Assembly (NCBI GenBank): GCA_916613615.1
Contig: OU744725.1
Coordinates: 59,652,575 to 59,716,574, forward strand
Origin: Steromphala cineraria
Lineage: Eukaryota; Mollusca; Gastropoda; Trochida; Trochidae
Direction of reading: 5' to 3'
DNA length: 64,000 nt
Positions 10,571 through 22,689 of this stretch are shown here, piece by piece. The notes under the pieces were generated by a model. That model had not been told where the DNA came from, searched no databases, and saw only the letters and a program-made list of their open reading frames with translations. The stretch's first letter is position 1; each line of letters opens with the position of its first letter. The position numbers were made by a program, and so were the translations under genes.

Positions 10571-12725
10571 TAATTTTTCTTTGACAACAAACTGGTTAAG
10601 TTATATAGAATCATTGTTAGTACGTTCTTCTTATTCATGAATGTACCTTATTTCCACTACTACGTACGCACATTTATGTTTATTTTTTAGCGTACGTGGT
10701 CCTAAGGCCTTTAACAAAATAAACTTGATTGAAGTGCAAAACATTGTTCACACTATTCTGCAATATCTAAAAACTTTAGTCATAATACTTTTCATCTTTA
10801 TTCAGATTGCGATGACATACATCTTCTATTAATGATTATTTATTTCATAACCAATACAGAATTTTTACAATAAACCATTGTTTTCTTCATGTTCATCAAG
10901 TAATATCCAACAAAGACGAGTAGGAAAATAAGAGACTTTGGGCGGTTGTAATTATATAAAGAAAATGTAATTTTCTTTTGACGATGTCATATTTATGTTG
11001 ACATTATTGTAATTTCATATAATGTTTTTAGTAAATGAGTTTTTGCATGGCGAATTGCCAGAAATAATGTTTTATGTTGCAGCTGATGCATTAAAAAACA
11101 TCTGTACTACACTATTAATAAGTTGTTCCATCTTTCGGAACGTTACTTTAGAATAACGATTATATGACAAATAGTCCTGTTCTTTTTGTTTCTGCTTTCT
11201 GGTAAACTGTCAACTTGGTCATCCCGTACATATATCTAAACATCAGTCAACCATATCCTTGTTGTTTTTTCTGAGATGAAGGAAATGGCTATCCCTTTCT
11301 TAGCAATAATTCAAGTTTGTATATTGCATCCATAAAAAAATCCAATAAAAACGACTTCTCCGACTAACTGAATATGAAATATTCTCGGATCTTCCAGCTC
11401 TAATGATAATGTTATTAATCTTGCTAAAATAGTATATATGACCTTATTGATTGCATTCAATGAAGATGTTGTCATACAGACATAACCGTTCGGAGAATAC
11501 CTGATGAAAAGTTGTTTTTTTATCTAGCGGCTGTTAAAATAGCTTTATTAGTCTGTGGAAGCTTAGTATTAATCTCATTGACGATTCTCCATAATGTTAA
11601 AATTGAAAATGTCTATGATTTATTAGCATTAAGTCGTTGATAAAAACATTATTTGAATTAATACAAAAACCAAAATTAATCATCATTCTAATATTTTCTA
11701 TTTTGGTTTTTAACCTTGCCTTAATTGGTTTCAAGAAATGCCAAGTAAATGTCACGATATCGTCAAAAGAAATAGATAGGTAAATATATAGTCATTACCA
11801 GAAATGTCAGTAAGGACATAAGTTCATAATTTTAGTAAAATTTGAGGAAGGTCACTTAACTTCTTAATTGTTTAAGACTATATAAGGTATATATTAAGAC
11901 TTTCAATCTCAATTTCTATCATATTTGATATTTAGATACTACCACCTAAAACTACCCTTTCGTTTTACATACGCCTGATCATTGTGTAAAACATATTTTA
12001 GATTATATGTATAAAGGCTAACAAATCACCTAGAGTGTTTGCTTGTAACCTTCATAGTACAAGTACTTCGTATGATTGTTTTTAAGCTTTCACTTGTAAC
12101 AGATGCCTTTTGCAAATATGCACAGAAACATTATACCAATTCCTTTATATCCCACATGTACTGGTTTGTGATGAGAAAAAACCTCGCCCTGTTCGTCTGT
12201 CAACTCTTAAACTGCCAATTATATCTTTTTATATGCTGCATATCTACTTCCATGGAAGAATCTTTAAAACGTCCATTACATAATACTGACATGTATTGTA
12301 ATCTTCAGATCTTTGAAATGGTATATAAGTAACATATATTTGACAAATTAAGAGATATTATTTCAACTGAAATCGAAAAACAATACAAATTTTAGATTCA
12401 ACGTCTGATGTTCTGAATAACATTGTTTTAAGATAATATGAGTTCAATGGCCTCGGCCTTCATGTTTCACGTGCGCGTGGGTTCAGCTATTACTAATCCT
12501 GCTGGCAAGAATCGTGAAGCCTCCAAGCCCGTTAGGACTACGATTACAGCATTATTGACAACTTCGCCAAGAAAAAGATGGATAAATCCCACCTATTCTA
12601 CAGTCAAGTTCACTTTGATAAACACCTTAATATTCTTTTAATAGGACATTAACAATTTATCTTTTAAATTGTCACTGGTATCCACTAGTAGAGACCCTAT
12701 ACTTCTGACAACGTTCTCTCAAGTA
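10571..12725. other. Non-coding stretch with one faint repeat
   Basis: No gene supported. 11458-11520 weakly matches the GATGTTGACAT dispersed repeat family (GATGTTGTCATACAGACAT...CCGTTCGGAG). Frames at 12039-12332 and 12438-12641 have no recognisable domains. Confidence 0.4.
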
Positions 12726-13180
12726 ACAGTCAAATTAAATGTCGATAAAATAACGTCTAAGTTATTGAAAGACTATCGTGCTTTTTCTTTATTGTCTGCA
12801 ACGTTCTTGACCTATGAACAAAACCCAAAAGCTCTGAATCTCTTTTTCGCTAAGATATCAGTTTAATGGGCCCGCATGAAAACAGTCAAATCAAACGCCG
12901 ATAAAATAACCTTTAAGTTATTGAAAGACTATAGTAGTGCCTTATATCTGCAACGTAATTGACCTATGAAAAAAACAGAAGCACTGAATCCTTTTTTCGC
13001 TAAGATATCAGTTTAATTGGCCCGCAAAAAAACCTTCAAATTAAATGTCGATAAAATAACCTTTAAGTTATTGAAGTACTATCGTAGTGTCTTATATCTG
13101 CAATGTTCTTGACCTATGGAAAAAAACCAGAAGCACCTAATCCCTTTTCGCTAAGATATCAGTTTAATGGGCCCGCATGT
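12726..13180 (+). repeat. Tandem repeat, three ~150-bp units
   Basis: Three head-to-tail units start at about 12726, 12882 and 13032. Each contains GATAAAATAACnTnTAAGTTATTG, a CTGCAACGT-type block, TTGACCTATG, CTAAGATATCAGTTTAAT and GGCCCGC. The spacing between equivalent positions is 156 then 150 bp. The units are clearly diverged, so the array is not recent. The 65-codon frame at 12669-12866 is only one unit read in one phase and is not kept in the other units. Confidence 0.85.
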
Positions 13181-13184
13181 GAAA

Positions 13185-13288
13185 GTGGCGGGATGTCGTA
13201 ACAATATCACAGAGATAATGGGACACTGCTGATTCAATCTCTTCATGTTGCCCAACAGACAGAGCCTAAGGGTACACTAACCTTCTGC
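13185..13288 (+). repeat. Dispersed repeat (GGATGTCGTAAC family), copy 1
   Basis: Contains GGATGTCGTAAC, AGATAATGGGAC, CTGATTCAATCT, CAACAGACAGAGCCTAAGG and TAAACT-like blocks in the same order as 29463-29600 and, more weakly, 46262-46400. It leads directly into the 155-bp array, and part of the array unit (AAGTAGAAGTTGATA) is also present in the 46-kb copy. Confidence 0.6.
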
Positions 13289-13540
13289 TAAGTAGAAGTT
13301 GATACTTCTGTGTCACCAGACAGATGCCCATGGAGTAGTTCATGTATACTCATGTGTCGTCATACGATGATATTTATTAATACAAACCTTATATTCATCA
13401 TCTGATTGAATGTACTTTTGCAGTTTTTGAAGATATAATGCTAAGTAGGAGTTGATACTTCTGGGTCACCAGACAGATGCTTATGTGTCGTCATACGGTG
13501 ATACTTATTAATACAAACGTTATATTCATCATATGATTAA

Positions 13541-14045
13541 TTATCTTACCTTACAGTAAAATACTCGATTTTGATTGGCTGACGCCCGACTCGTTTTATC
13601 TCATGTACACCGCGAGTCTCAACTCTCACGGTGTACAAATTTCATGTACCCCGCTGCCATAGCAACAGCTCCTCTCCGAGAAAAGGTGTCGCTTAGCATT
13701 AAGATGACGCTACCGAATGATGCAAGTGGTTTCCAGAGTTTACATACGTTCGATCAGCTGTTTTCGTGATTATTAATTATAGATTTGTTTTCTAATCATT
13801 CTATGTTTTGTTTGGAACCAAATTCTGCATTGCATTGATTACACATGCTATAGGATTAAAATAAAGTAACTTTTAAGCATGTTTAGGGTAATAGTTTTAC
13901 GTAACACGATTCATAACATTGCAGTCGGGTTGGACGACGCCATTTTGTTTACATTTAGGGTCAAGGCCGTTCATGCGGCTTATCCGTTAACGGCAGTCAA
14001 ACTAAAATGGGTATATTTTCTTCTGACATTACGGTAAGATAAATA
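13541..14045. mobile_element. ~505-bp TIR element inserted in the 155-bp array
   Basis: Starts TTATCTTACCTTACAGTAAAA and ends with an imperfect reverse complement (ACATTACGGTAAGATAAAT), giving inverted termini of about 15 bp with mismatches. The interior has GATTTTGATTGGCTGACG, a self-complementary TGTACACCG...CGGTGTACA block and an X-box-like CTGCCATAGCAACAG. No coding capacity: the 64-codon frame inside is unrelated to known families. A long hairpin follows 20 bp beyond the right end. Confidence 0.55.
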
Positions 14046-14065
14046 CGTTGTATGCTTTCCCTCGG

Positions 14066-14165
14066 GTAATACGGTCTGATGTACCATCTTTGTAGAAATG
14101 TCAGCCCTCGCCTTGCGGCTCAGGCAACATTTCTACAAAGATGGTACATCAGACCGTATTACCCT
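14066..14165. repeat. Long perfect hairpin, ~37-bp stem
   Basis: GGGTAATACGGTCTGATGTA and the following bases (14066-14102) are repeated in reverse complement at 14129-14165 with no mismatch I can see. The loop of about 26 bases contains CCCTCGCCTTGCGGCTC. The GGGTAATA/TATTACCC end is shared with the hairpins at 18015 and 37204, linking this structure to that element class. Confidence 0.85.
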
Positions 14166-14418
14166 CGTGAGAAGCAAACAACTTACATGTATAATGTACT
14201 TTTGCAACTTTTTAAGATGTAATGCTAAGAAGGGGTTGATACTGCTTGGTCACCAGACAGATGCTTATGGAATAGTTCATGTATACTCATGTGTCGTCAT
14301 ACGGTGATACTTATTAATACCAACCTTCTATTCATTATCTGACTAATTGTTAAGTAGGAGTTGCTGGGTCACCAGACGGATGATTAAATGTACTTTTGCA
14401 GTTTTTGAATATATAATA

Positions 14419-16153
14419 ACATATGAATGTCAACACAAAGCCTTAAATCTTTAATATCTTGTCTTGGTAAACTCTTTGAAAAACTCCTTCTTAACAGACT
14501 CGAATACAAATTATTGTTATACTAAAAGTGAATGTTTTGTTCTATACCAGGGTGAGAGATCGGACAAATATTGTGTAAAACAAGGTGTAGGTCAAGGAAG
14601 AGTAATTTCATCTTGGTTCTTCCTCATATTTATAAATGACCTTATCACTTCTCTTAGAGCAGCCAATTGTGGCATTTGTGTATATGGTATGGATGTACCT
14701 GCCGTCTTGCTTGCTGACGATACTACGCTTGTTAGCGCATCACCTAAAGGATTACAATTATCATTAGATATTGTCTCATCTTATGCCCGTAAATGGCGAT
14801 TGACGTATAACCCCACTAAAAGTGCAATAGTTATTTTTAGTAAAAGAAAATCCAATAATATCAAATCTCAATATCGCCTTGGTGAAACACCAATCCCTCA
14901 ATCTGAATCAACTACATATGGCGGTGTTCTACTTACTGAAACTCTATCAACAAAAGCAAGAATAGATAAGTATTGTCAGAAAGCAAGACAAAATGTCAAC
15001 TCCCTCAGATCTGTAGGGCTAAATGCTTCTCAGCTTCATCCATTTACAAGTATCAAAATTTGGCTGAGAATGGTACTAACAACAAGTCTCTATGGTTGTG
15101 AGATTTTACCCTATATTAGAGGTCAACAAGCAAATGCACTTGAACTTACGCAACGCTATTTTGCTCGTATTGTACAGGGGCTTGATAACAGATCATCAAC
15201 ATACTCTACTATTGCAAATTTGGGATTGTGGTCGCTTGTTGGCTATATTGATAAATGTAAACTCACATTCTTTGGACGCTTATGCAAACTTTCCTGTAAC
15301 AACTTTGCAAAAAACATATTCTGTGCAGCAATAGCAGCATCTTCAAAATCGCCCTCAATCTGTGATGATCTCCTATCAATACTCTCAAAATATGACTGAT
15401 GTATATATATAAACAACTATGTTACAGAAGGTGTGTTCCCTTCGAAACAAGAATGGCGCAAAATTGTAAATACATCTGTACATAACTATGAAGAACACTC
15501 ATGGCAAATGCAAACATCTTTTAATGCAAATATGAAGCTTTATGGACGTGTTCACAATAAGTTAACTCGCCATATTCTTTGGCAGTTAGCGTACTTATAT
15601 CCCAACTACAAAACTGCCCTACAACTATGCATTAAAATCTCCTCACGTGAAAAAATATCTAAGGAATGCAGCTTATGTAATAAACACACTTACGACTATG
15701 ATTTTCATATAATGCTACATTGTGAGCACCTAAATCCTGACAGAAATGCATTTTTTGTATTTATGATTGATCTTCTCGAAGTAGATGTTTATGTTGCTTT
15801 CGAAATGCTGGATGACCTTGACATGCTAGCCTTCCTGTTTGGAGGTGAAACTGATTTCAATAAATATATTGATCATACCACATGTGAAACCATTATTTTA
15901 CAATTTCCATTATATGTATCAAGTTTGAAACGCCACCTACTACAATATCACAATGAATAATGAATTTTATGCGTGCAAAGCAAATATTACTTGAACATTG
16001 TCCATTATTTCCAGATATAATATAAACTCAATGTATATACATGTATATATATTTATCATTGTGTCTTGATTCATGTATTTGTATCAAATATAAATGTATG
16101 TTTTTGATCTTCGGTTAAAAACTGGAGGAAATAAAGAATCTCTCTCTCTCTCT
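14419..16153 (+). mobile_element. 5'-truncated LINE (non-LTR retrotransposon)
   Basis: A 1.7-kb insertion lying between two units of the 155-bp array. It contains reverse-transcriptase coding sequence, a C-terminal zinc motif, a short 3' UTR with AATAAA at 16130-16135, and a (TC)n tail at 16139-16153. There is no poly(A) tail; a short simple-repeat tail is typical of several CR1/L2-like LINEs. The 5' end begins inside the RT domain, so most of the element (ORF1, endonuclease, RT start) was never inserted. No clear target-site duplication was identified. Confidence 0.8.
14430..15960 (+). pseudogene. LINE reverse transcriptase, broken
   Basis: Role in an intact element: copying LINE RNA into DNA at the target site. 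From 14430 one frame reads SCLGKLFEKLLLNRLEY, a typical early RT motif, then stops. The phase then shifts to the long frame, which carries QGVGQGRVISSWFFLIFINDL and LLADDTTLVS (catalytic Asp pair near 14716-14721) and then NPTKSAIVIFSKRK. Only about 40 residues separate the first motif from QGVGQG, where families usually have about 100, so the middle palm including the first catalytic Asp region appears deleted. An in-frame TGA at 15397-15399 splits off the C-terminal part, which has CSLC...HIMLHC (C-x2-C-x9-H-x4-C). The nominal starts (TTG at 14464, ATG-like at 15433) are not real. Jockey/CR1/L2-like; exact clade unknown. Confidence 0.8.
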
Positions 16154-16455
16154 ATACCGCTGGACAATCTTGCCCGACGCTTATCGAATAGCTCATATAT
16201 ACTCATATGCCGTCATAGGATGATGATACTTATTTATACATGTTTGTTTATTCACGATCTGTTTAAATGTAATTTTTAGTGTCATAAAGATAATATCTTA
16301 AGGAAGTCAAGTGTTACTGTGATTGAAAAGTGATAAGTAGGACTTGATTAACTGCAAGTTAAGCTCGCCTGATACTTATTGCATAGCTCATGTATACTCA
16401 AATGTCTTCATACGATGATACTTATTTATACAAGCTTTTTATTCAGGATCTGATG

Positions 16456-17169
16456 TCAATGTTAATATGAACAAACACCTTTCTATGGGACTTTAAATTT
16501 GTTTTGAAACTTATCTAAATGTTTAGAAGTTTGTTAATTTATGATGACTGCTTCTACTTTTCCTACAATGTTCACAGTAAATGAATACATGAAAAATGGC
16601 AAAACCATATATAAATGCCAACAAATGTCAGAAGATAAGATAATTAATTTAGGGATAATCACTGATAAAACTTTGTTAGGACTCTGGATAAGAAATGCGT
16701 GGGAAATATCTCTAAACATGACTCGTATAAACGCATGGTTATGCATGAGTTTACGTTAAATATTTATAGGTTCTGTCTTTTAAAAGCACTGCACATTTGA
16801 ATATCTAAAGTCATCAGTGTTTATCTTCTGTGAACGCGTAGGTGAAGACAAGGCTAGTTGGGATAATAAAAGTTTCTGAACTTCTTGATAACGATTCGTT
16901 CAAAGTTAAATGTTAAAGGGGCTAAATTGAAATTCAATTTCTATTTCTTTAAATCCTTTAAAAGAGTACTATTCAATCTGAATACTAGTCTCTATGTCTG
17001 ATGAGAAACTTGTATTGAGATATTCTATCATACAGATCCAATGCATAATTTATACAATATAGAGCCCTCTAAAATCCAATTTTGGATCCGCTAGTTAAAG
17101 TCTTTTTCCTCTGTCTTAACTTTGAGAATTGAAAGTGCATTGGATTTACCATCTTCCTAAGCAAAGCCT
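16456..17169. other. AT-rich non-coding stretch
   Basis: No gene supported; overlapping frames on opposite strands at 16534-16759 are mutual shadows. A short block near 16851-16915 (GAACTTCTTGATAACGATnCGTTCAAAGTT) recurs diverged at 29930-29975. Confidence 0.4.
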
Positions 17170-17414
17170 AAAATGCCAGTTTCCGGACTTTCAGTTTTAT
17201 GCCTTGATGTATACCCTTTAGTATGAGGATGGTTCATATCATTATGCCTATGCAACGATTAAGTAGCCAAAGTGATGATTTTAGAACAGCGTTGCTGGTT
17301 GCACTTCTAAATTTGATTGCTTCCAATCTCCCATTCTTCCCCACAAACTCGGTGAATAAGAACAGAGGCTCGATTAGCATTTCATGACATGATCTGCCTC
17401 TGTGGTGAGAGAAT
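17170..17414 (+). repeat. Partial copy of the 55053 Mutator-like element
   Basis: Matches the right half of the element at 55053-55430: GGTTCATATCA, AGTAGCCAAAnTGATGATTT, TAGAACAGCG, then the right inverted-repeat arm AACAGAGGCT...GATCTGCCTCTGTGG (17360-17405). The left arm is absent, so this is a degraded copy. Confidence 0.7.
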
Positions 17415-17788
17415 GTAAAACTGATTCAACAAGAAGTTTATTTTGCGCTCCATTCCGCATGCATTCTAAACTCCACGTACCAACCTTATATGAACTTTAT
17501 CTTTGTGACACATTTACGAAATATTGCCATACCATTATTGACTCTTCATATGTCCTATAAATAATTTCTACTATCATATAGTTGATAAGCGAATAATATC
17601 AACGCATTGAGTTGTTGCAGCTATATGTTGGTTCTAAGAGAAAATACGCATTGTTAAGTGCATATTCATGTATGGAGATGCTGTTTGAAATTGTTTCTAT
17701 TGACCTCTGCTATTCGTCTATGAGACACTATTTCGATAAATGCATGAATGCATTAGAAACAATTATCAGCAGGAGCATACTGTAATCC

Positions 17789-18104
17789 ATTACCCTTACG
17801 GCTGAACATAAGCAGTGTCATATTTTCAATATGAGCAAATGTGCATATATCACTTTTGCCTAACAACGTTTGTTGTAGCGCGGCTTCCCGTATAATAATG
17901 TCATAAAACCATTGTTCATGATGTCACTGTCGCTGTCCGTCGTAATGGAAGCGGGCCATTTTCTGAATATATCTAAGAGAATATATTGCAATAGAATCGG
18001 TAATTAAGAAATTATTACCCGCAAAAGTGTGTAATATGACCTTTACGAAACTCTTGCAAATTTCACACTCGTTTCGTAAAAGACACACTTCTTCGGGTAA
18101 TAAT
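17789..18104 (+). mobile_element. Hairpin-associated MITE family, copy B
   Basis: Starts ATTACCCTTACG, carries TCATATTTTCAATATGAGCA, TTGCCTAACAACG (X-box-like), ATGTCATAAAACCATTGTTC and ATCGGTAATTAAG. It ends in a long hairpin: ATTATTACCCGCAAAAGTGTG (from 18015) against its imperfect complement ending CTTCGGGTAATAAT (18104). Arms are about 45 bp around GACnTTTACGAAACTC. The 67-codon frame at 18027-18230 is a shadow of the hairpin. Confidence 0.75.
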
Positions 18105-19849
18105 CCCTATAAAACTGAACAAATTAAGTATTTGTTTCAAACTATAGCGTTTGCATATGAAATATCTTGTGTCAGAGAAAATAAATTAAACGGGAGGGTG
18201 TTATCAATGAAGTTTTCTTCGCTATTCTGAATAAAAAAAATCTCTTTCATATTCTTATCATGCAATTGGGTATTGTAAAACTATCGCGTTTGAGAAAGCA
18301 CAACTCTATTATTGAAATTATTCAAATATACACATCTTACACAGTTTTTATGTTTATTGCTTTTTGCAAGTGACATGAATATTGGCTTTTCTGCGTACGA
18401 CCAACAATAATGGTTGTTTATGATATAAGGAGGTGCCCTGTTGTGTTTCAAAACTGACACTTTGACATGTAAATAGCTATCAAAGAAAAGGTTATGAGAA
18501 CTTGGTGATATAGTATGTTATACAAAACGCCCTTTGGCAAATGATGTACAGAAACTGTGAAATGTTAGTGTTTCAAAATAAACCTCTAATGGCAATAAAA
18601 GGCAATAAGAATCATGTTATGAAATGCAATGTTATGAGGAAGTTTCAGTTAGGCGTTATGAGTATTCTTCCTTTATTTGTGATAAAGAAGATCTTCTCGT
18701 TTCAAATCGTTTGCCCTGTGTCTACTTCTTCCTGTACCCTGTTCATAACTGCAAGTTGCAATGTCAAAATTTCAAAATACATGTTCATACTCATTCATTG
18801 TCAGAACTTGTCTGAAAGGAAGGCCCTTTTATTAAAATGTCATCCTTACATCATGATTGTGTTCTACTCCTTTGGAACTGCCCACTGAACAAAATATTTC
18901 ATACCACTAAGTATTTCTATAAGAATTCGTCATGACTCTTATAATATTCTCCACAGCATGAGGAAGGAACAACCACAAAATCGAATGTCACTCTTAACCA
19001 ATGAACACAGAACTGCCAATAGTGAACATCGGGTATACTATATGAACTAGATTCTTTGGTCCCTTGGAGTTCGTTATTTCCGTGTTGTACTTAGCGAATT
19101 CTACCTTCGAACTTATGATGTAGAAATTAAGTAATTCTTTCTACGGTCATCTTTTACACAATCATTCAATATCAATGAAATTGAATAAGCATGTGTGTAC
19201 ATTGATTCTCCATCGGATAGCATATATCTTAATGTTTTACTGATTCAAGTATGTGTTATAATAAAGGTCATTGTAAATATATAAATGAAAAAAAAATTCC
19301 ATGATCGTTTTTAGATAACAAAATGTTACATACATGTACCTTATAGGTTTACGGAACTGTTGGAACGTCCAAGGATGTAGGGAAATCAAAGTACGCAAAT
19401 AAAGATGACGAATTGGATTATGGGTTCTTTTTTTAGCTACAACCGGCGTCACACAAAAGCCACTCACTCACACACTCGTATTTAACTACGGCAAGTTTTA
19501 CTTTTAAATTATGGTAAGGGAACTTTGTCGCTGATCACAAATTTGGTTTGTGGTGTCAGAATATTTATTAAAGTTTTTGTATTGTCGTAAACGAATTTTG
19601 TAGGATGCAAATATGAATATGCATTTCTGAATTTCATCTTTTTGCCTGGATTTATTACGTTTCCTAAATTACTGTTGCTTAAATGAAAAGCGTCATTGTG
19701 TGAGAATATTTCTATTGTCACCCGACTGAACCGTTTATAGTTAAAATGTAATTCTTAATCTTTTCAAGTACAGAAAAAATACTTTTCTGTTGCAATGACA
19801 TCAAACTTTGTCATATTTTACTCAAACACGTCACAGGGTGCCTTTTTAA
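18105..19849. other. AT-rich non-coding stretch
   Basis: The longest frame is 115 codons at 18541-18888, with cysteine-rich and hydrophobic runs but no recognisable domain. I do not call it a gene. Frames on the minus strand at 19237-19721 are similar in character. Confidence 0.4.
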
Positions 19850-20098
19850 CAATTGTACGGTATTCTTGTCGAACACTTTTGTAATGCAAAGCAATCTGAC
19901 TGCTAATGCAATGCAAATTGAAAAAGTACAAAGTTAGAAACAAATACGTCGATTTATTGACTTTTTAGTTCTCCTTGAGAATGTGTGCAAGAACCTCTAT
20001 GGTTAACAAACAGGCAATCTTTAACAGTCGGATACATGTTCGTCTATTGGGATGGATTGAGTGAGGTGGAACATGTGTAATGACAGGTTTAGGTCACA
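19850..20098 (+). repeat. Dispersed ~250-bp repeat, copy 1
   Basis: Matches 50150-50405 in the same orientation: AAAGCAATCT, ATGCAAATnnAA, GGCAATCnTTAA, GTCGGATACnTGTTC, CTATTGGGATGGATTGAGTG, TGACAGnTTTAGGT. Superfamily unknown; no termini recognised. Confidence 0.65.
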
Positions 20099-20447
20099 TA
20101 GGTTTCTATATTTTTCAAACTGGTTATTTCCATTCTTCTTGGCCTAAGATAACCCCCAACCAACGAGATAAAGATATGTTATAGTGGATTCTACTGTTAT
20201 AAATAACTTGCAGTTAATATTTATTTGTTCGTATTAAACTTTGAACGTGTGATTATAGTACTCTGGCACTGATTAGGGTTGTTCCTGTTCCCAAATGACC
20301 TCTATCCGCTTGGGGGACCATTTCAAATGTTAACAAACACTTCTTTATTTGAAGGATTAACATTGTTGACATTAGTATTATTACATACATCATTCATATA
20401 CTGGTTTACCCTTGATGACATTTCAAAATAAGCTGTGAACCTATCAT

Positions 20448-20810
20448 TTAAAGGGGCAGTAGCACGTTTTAGGGGGATTATAAGGTGATGTCAGGAAAAT
20501 GAAAATTAATGGTTCCAATTGAAAGACAATGTATTTAAACTAAATGGAGCAGTAATAATTCAAGTATATAACGTAAAGTTTCGCCATGCGGTTCCTTTTT
20601 CTTACACAAAATTAATTAAAGGTGTTCACATAAAATGGCCGCCAATGGATTTTATGAGAATCTTCATACTTTGTCCTCTGACTTTGGATGATTGGCTTGT
20701 GTAATACCATTTTTGACACTGTCAAAATAATACATTTAGCATTAATTTTTAATTATCAGTGAAACATTGAAAATATAAAATTATCAAAAAACGTGCTACT
20801 GCCCCTTTAA
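20448..20810 (-). mobile_element. TTAA MITE, full-length copy 3
   Basis: A 363-bp copy in reverse orientation relative to 2117, flanked by TTAA at 20448-20451 and 20807-20810, with both termini intact. The first base outside TTAA on the right is T, whereas it is A in copy 1 and G in the copy at 29050. This supports TTAA as the target duplication rather than part of the terminus. The 61-codon frame inside it is not a gene. Confidence 0.88.
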
Positions 20811-22035
20811 TGTTAAAGACACATGTATTGTTTTCTGAATATTGATGAACACAACATTGTATCAAATTAAAAAATATTATTCATTCCGTAATCGTTGTCC
20901 TGCTCGATTTTGAAATGTATTGTGTGTAACTATATATTGACAAATGATGTTTTGACCGAAGTTTGAACATATTTCAAATTTATGAATTTCATTTGGCCTA
21001 CACTGAAAACATTAAAAAAAATTAAACTAGGATTGCAATAATGTTGTGCTCAAAAACTAATAAAACCACAATAAGGGGTAGACAGAACAACCCAAAGACT
21101 TTGAGCTGATGTCATGCTAGTGTGTGTTACACATTGAACGATACAAGATTTGTCTGTATAAATACGAAAACTATAGAGAAACAATTAAATGTCAATTGGG
21201 AGAGAGACAAAACATCTTTAGTATCATATGCTCACAAACATGTTCATATATTTTAAGCGAAAATAGATTTGAATCTAAGTCAATGTCTTTTTCTGACCTA
21301 CAGCTGATCAAACAATAGCTATGTTTGCCTTCAGTCTTTATTTGAATGCTATTATTAACACAATTCTAACACAATTGACTAAATTTAAAAGCTCAGAGAG
21401 ATCCTAAAAGGTATGTGCCTCTCAAATATTGTGTTGTTTGATGTAAACAAAGACCTGAATTAAGCGGGAGTAATTCGAGGCAAATTTACCTAGTTTATAA
21501 ACGAAATTACTTCGGAGTAACAACAAATTGGCTTACAATTTGGATATAGAAATTGTAAACAGTATTATTCTCCACTGAACTCGTAAAAGACACGATGAGA
21601 GACAGAGTGACAAACCTTAATTTACTTCACGTAATTGAAGACAAATCAACTTAAATAATGCCTCTTTTTTAGTTTCCCTAATTCTTGTGTTGTACCTAGT
21701 TTTTTACTAAATTGAGTTCTGTGAGAAAATTACGATAATTTGACAGAATACATCACTCTTGATAAAACAACAGTAGACCTATGGCTTCTGCATTCAAATA
21801 AAACATATTCATGTTGTTTTTAATTGACAGTTTGCCCATTTAGGTTCACTACTTGTAATTACCATTTATGACTCATTGCTATTTGAGATATAATAAAAGC
21901 TCATCAAAGGTAAACATGTATAGTATGGAGGCTATGGGCCTATGGTACAATATTAGGCTCTGACATGTTTCACAGGAGTAATTATCGTTGTTTCCTAGCT
22001 TTAACCATGAACGTTTGAACTGTTTGACAATTGTA
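20811..22035. other. AT-rich non-coding stretch
   Basis: No supported feature. Confidence 0.45.
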
Positions 22036-22200
22036 TAAGGCTTCTTTCAGTGGCATTTTAGAAGTTGGCATAGTATCGTTCTCAATCTTCCAGTGTACAG
22101 GAGCATTTTGGTGATAAACACCCTTGATAAGTGTCTTAGTGCCTCTACCGAAACTTCGCTTCTATTTGTTATAAAGAAGTTGTAAATCCATATAATTTGT
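22036..22200 (+). repeat. Diverged relative of the 6369 fold-back family
   Basis: Contains GGCATTTTAGAAGTTGGCAT, CGTTCTCAAT, a CGAAACTTCGC variant of CGAAACGTCGC, and TAAAGAAGTTGTAAATCCAT, in an order related to the copies at 2512 and 6440. Rearranged and degraded. Confidence 0.45.
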
Positions 22201-22689
22201 ATTTCGTAAATGAAAAAGGGTAACAAGGACATTAGAGGCATTAAGGCATAAGGCTTGTGCCTACTTCGGAATTGATGTTTTGAAAGAAGTTTGGTTTCTT
22301 TTAATTACCATACAATTTTATATCAAGTGGTATTCGTCTCCAATGCAACTGCATTTGATGCACATTCCTTGATCTATATTTACTGTATTTCATTCTCAGA
22401 TGGCTAGAGCAACATAGTAAGCGGGCGTTTTCATATCTAAATTGATATGTTCCCAAACATGACCAAAGATGGAGCGAAATTGAAATAACGTTTACGTTTA
22501 AAGCCCACTTATCTTTCTTAAAATATCTAAATAACTTTCTACTGCATATTGTATCAAATGATAAAATCATTAATAAAAACGTTTTCGTCGTACAGTTTCA
22601 ACATTTCATAGCACTTTTAAGGGAATCTGTAACATGGCATTTTCAGTAACCTTAACCAATTCTTTAAGGCTCTAAAAGAAAAATATATT

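Larger units (their letters stand above)
13289..16455 (+). repeat. ~155-bp tandem array split by two insertions
   Basis: Units start with TAAGTAGGAGTTGATACTTC and contain GGTCACCAGACAGATGCTTATG, CATGTATACTCATGTGTCGT, GGTGATACTTATTAATAC and TGTACTTTTGCAGTTTTTGA. Units begin near 13289, 13441, 14226 and 14351, and diverged units lie at 16153-16303 and 16304-16455. The second unit is broken at 13540 and resumes near 14190, enclosing a TIR element plus hairpin. The fourth is broken near 14418 and resumes at 16154, enclosing a LINE. The array therefore predates both insertions. Confidence 0.75.

Noticed and set aside
13575..13769. 64-codon frame near 13.6 kb
   Set aside because: Lies wholly inside the TIR element and has no recognisable domain.
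14051..14175. microRNA precursor at the long hairpin
   Set aside because: The stem is perfectly paired over about 37 bp and belongs to a repeated transposon-hairpin class; microRNA precursors usually have bulges and a specific conserved arm.
18541..18888. 115-codon open frame on the plus strand
   Set aside because: Longest frame outside the LINE, but no domain, no splice or start context, and AT-driven composition consistent with chance in this window.
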